NCBI RefSeq assembly: GCF_011008565.1
Contig: NZ_JAAIWK010000031.1
Location: 1 to 41,825, forward strand
Reading direction: 5' to 3'
DNA from: Heyndrickxia ginsengihumi
Lineage (GTDB): Bacteria > Bacillota > Bacilli > Bacillales > Bacillaceae_C
Length of the DNA: 41,825 nt
This document shows positions 40,799-41,825 of this stretch, in pieces (position 1 is the stretch's first letter; each line of letters begins with the position of its first letter). The position numbers were made by a program, and so were the translations under genes. The notes beneath the pieces are model-generated. The model saw only the letters and a program-made list of their open reading frames with translations. It was not told where the DNA came from and did not search any database.

Positions 40799-41179
40799 AT
40801 GGAATGGACATTAGCCATTTTGTTTGTGGTATCAGCATTGTTGTTTATCATTTCGATGTCAAAATCCGGACGAGCTTCTAAAGAGAAGCAAAATGAAATT
40901 GATATGATCCATATGGCTGTCATGAACGAAATCAATGATGTGAAAGAAACAATCCGAGACATTGAGCTTGATATAGAAATTGTGTCGAAGGAAGCAGGCG
41001 TTCAAATTTCCTCACAAGAAAAACTGTTTCTTCGTGAAATACTAGACTTATATAAACGCAATTACTCAATTGAAAGCATTGCGGATAAAAAACAGGTGTC
41101 AGCGAGTGAAATTAAACAGTTACTAACTCCTTACCTGACATCAAAGGATGAAAGGAGAAAAGTTGCAGATGAGATTTAA
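40799..41179 (+). CDS. membrane-anchored SwrB-like (DUF6115-type) protein
   Basis: The 126-residue protein has one N-terminal membrane helix (LAILFVVSALLFIISM), a charged coiled coil (about 25-70), and a C-terminal helix-turn-helix-like end: FLREILDLYKRNYSIESIAD followed by KKQVSASEIKQLLTPYL. This layout resembles SwrB (YlxL) of B. subtilis, which supports flagellar assembly, and I recall the family as DUF6115, with moderate certainty. I start at ATG 40799, as AAGGAGG overlaps the in-frame ATG at 40781. No flagellar gene is nearby. It overlaps the next gene by 11 bases. Confidence 0.65.
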   Translation: MEWTLAILFVVSALLFIISMSKSGRASKEKQNEIDMIHMAVMNEINDVKETIRDIELDIEIVSKEAGVQISSQEKLFLREILDLYKRNYSIESIADKKQVSASEIKQLLTPYLTSKDERRKVADEI

Positions 41180-41663
41180 CTTATTGAGCAGCTTTGCAGC
41201 AGGAGTTCTTATTGCAACAGCGATTTGTGGTGGCGTCTACTTTTCTAGTGACCATGGTTCGTCTAAAAAAACTGATAAAACAGTTGAAAGTAAAACGCAA
41301 ACTGCAGCGCAGCCTTCTGAATCAGAAATGAAAAATAAACTTGCATCTGCAGGATATGTCGTTCAAACGAAAGCTGAATATGATAAACATATAGCTGACG
41401 CAAAAACAGCCTCACAAAAATCTGCTTCATCTAATGATAAATCAAATAAAGTTATTTACCGAGTAGTGTTTAAAGTAACAGATGGTATGACTAGTATTGA
41501 TGTCGGTAAATTACTTGTTAAAGCTAAAATTATTGATGATGCCTTTAAATTCTCAAAAGATGTAGAAAATAAAGGGATAGAAAATAACTTGCGTCCTGGT
41601 ACATATGAAGTAGATAGTGAAATGTCATATAACCAAGTCATCTCAACGATTTTCAAACCTTAA
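41169..41663 (+). CDS. short MltG/YceG-like membrane-anchored protein
   Basis: The 164-residue protein has an N-terminal membrane helix (LSSFAAGVLIATAICGGVYF), a Ser/Thr/Lys/Gln-rich linker (about 30-90), and a C-terminal domain, YRVVFKVTDGMTSIDVGKLL to LRPGTYEVDSEMSYNQVIST. That domain resembles the LysM-like N-terminal subdomain of MltG/YceG endolytic transglycosylases; the catalytic part is absent. It is likely a cell-surface protein that binds peptidoglycan or a partner. AAAGGAG precedes ATG 41169 by 10 bases. It is coupled to the preceding SwrB-like gene. Confidence 0.75.
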   Translation: MRFNLLSSFAAGVLIATAICGGVYFSSDHGSSKKTDKTVESKTQTAAQPSESEMKNKLASAGYVVQTKAEYDKHIADAKTASQKSASSNDKSNKVIYRVVFKVTDGMTSIDVGKLLVKAKIIDDAFKFSKDVENKGIENNLRPGTYEVDSEMSYNQVISTIFKP

Positions 41664-41726
41664 TGTACAATTCGACACTATCATACTATTATTTTTCTAT
41701 TAGAAAGAACCCCGTAAATGTAACTT

Positions 41727-41825
41727 TGAACTGCCCCCTGTCAAGTAGACAGTGGAAATAATAAAAATGATTTAAGCGGCTTTAGCTCTATATTCCATCG
41801 GGCTAAGGCCGTTTAATCGTTTTTG
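41727..41825 (-). mobile_element. end of an IS3-family insertion sequence
   Basis: The terminal sequence TGAACTGCCCCCTGTCAAGT, continuing AGACAGT, is the kind of inverted repeat that bounds IS3-family elements in Bacillus. The transposase C-terminus lies directly inside it, so the element enters at about 41727 and continues beyond the window. A target duplication cannot be seen with one end only. Confidence 0.78.
41772..41825 (-). CDS. IS3-family transposase (orfB), C-terminal fragment
   Basis: The last 17 codons read QKRLNGLSPMEYRAKAA followed by a stop, which is the standard ending of IS150/IS3-type transposases after the catalytic DDE core. The gene is cut by the window edge, so its integrity cannot be judged. 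The terminal inverted repeat follows 23 bases after the stop. Confidence 0.85.
   Translation of the reverse strand, partial: QKRLNGLSPMEYRAKAA

Noticed and set aside
1-41825. tRNA, rRNA, CRISPR, phage or defence island
   Set aside because: No cloverleaf, rRNA block, spaced direct-repeat array, integrase or defence gene was recognised.

Overview
The window looks like a chromosomal stretch from a spore-forming member of the Bacillaceae. The DNA is AT-rich with strong AAGGAGG ribosome sites, and it carries a sigma-54-driven acetoin dehydrogenase operon, CcpA-type cre sites, a SAM-I (S-box) riboswitch, a small acid-soluble spore protein of the SspH type, remnants of a CotA spore-coat laccase, and a Bacillus-type replication terminator protein (RTP). 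RTP and the Ter-like DNA just before it suggest that the right end lies in the replication terminus region. I see no rRNA, tRNA, CRISPR array or phage module. The species cannot be named from the sequence alone.

Layout. 1-2215: TipA-like MerR regulator and a nitronate monooxygenase-type flavoenzyme with a cre site. 2216-10816: acoABCL behind a textbook -24/-12 promoter, an unrelated EamA transporter on the minus strand, and the activator gene acoR, whose sigma-A promoter overlaps a cre site. 10825-11500: wreck of a second EamA transporter and a dispersed-repeat fragment. 11499-12955: S-box riboswitch and a MetE-C-terminal-like methionine synthase. 13365-13652: small acidic protein. 13795-15885: MarR regulator and DHA2 drug exporter sharing an 18-bp operator motif found three times. 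16228-21631: fatty-acyl catabolic cluster (acyl-CoA dehydrogenase, SDR, two-subunit MaoC-type hydratase, acyl-CoA ligase, TetR regulator). 21749-24502 (minus): methyltransferase, shikimate kinase, aminotransferase. 24783-27680: ABM-domain protein, then a two-gene unit of a chemoreceptor and a PaaK-like ligase behind a Fur/Zur-type box. 27788-31509: DJ-1/PfpI protein, formate/nitrite channel with an attenuator-like leader, aldo/keto reductase, long foldable repeat, sspH and a small unknown protein. 31630-36233: HAD phosphatase, DUF420 (CtaM-like) protein, a MocR regulator broken by one in-frame stop, LysE exporter, NUDIX hydrolase. 36258-38735 (minus): a tandem pair of unknown membrane proteins, the cotA pseudogene and a YuiD-like protein. 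38950-41825: L-2-hydroxyacid dehydrogenase, Ter-like sites and rtp, a SwrB-like membrane protein, a short MltG/YceG-like protein, and the end of an IS3-family element running off the window.

How the genes work together. Several units carry a regulator next to its likely target: AcoR with acoABCL, MarR with the exporter, TetR with the acyl-CoA genes, MocR with LysE. Carbon catabolite control is a shared theme: cre-like sites lie at the flavoenzyme gene, at acoR and inside the acyl-CoA cluster. The right third shows decay and rearrangement (MocR nonsense codon, cotA wreck, tandem duplication, IS end), as expected near a terminus. The least explained items are the chemoreceptor-ligase pair with its metalloregulator-like box, the attenuator in front of the formate/nitrite channel, the thiolase-less acyl-CoA operon with split hydratase, and the family of foldable dispersed repeats.
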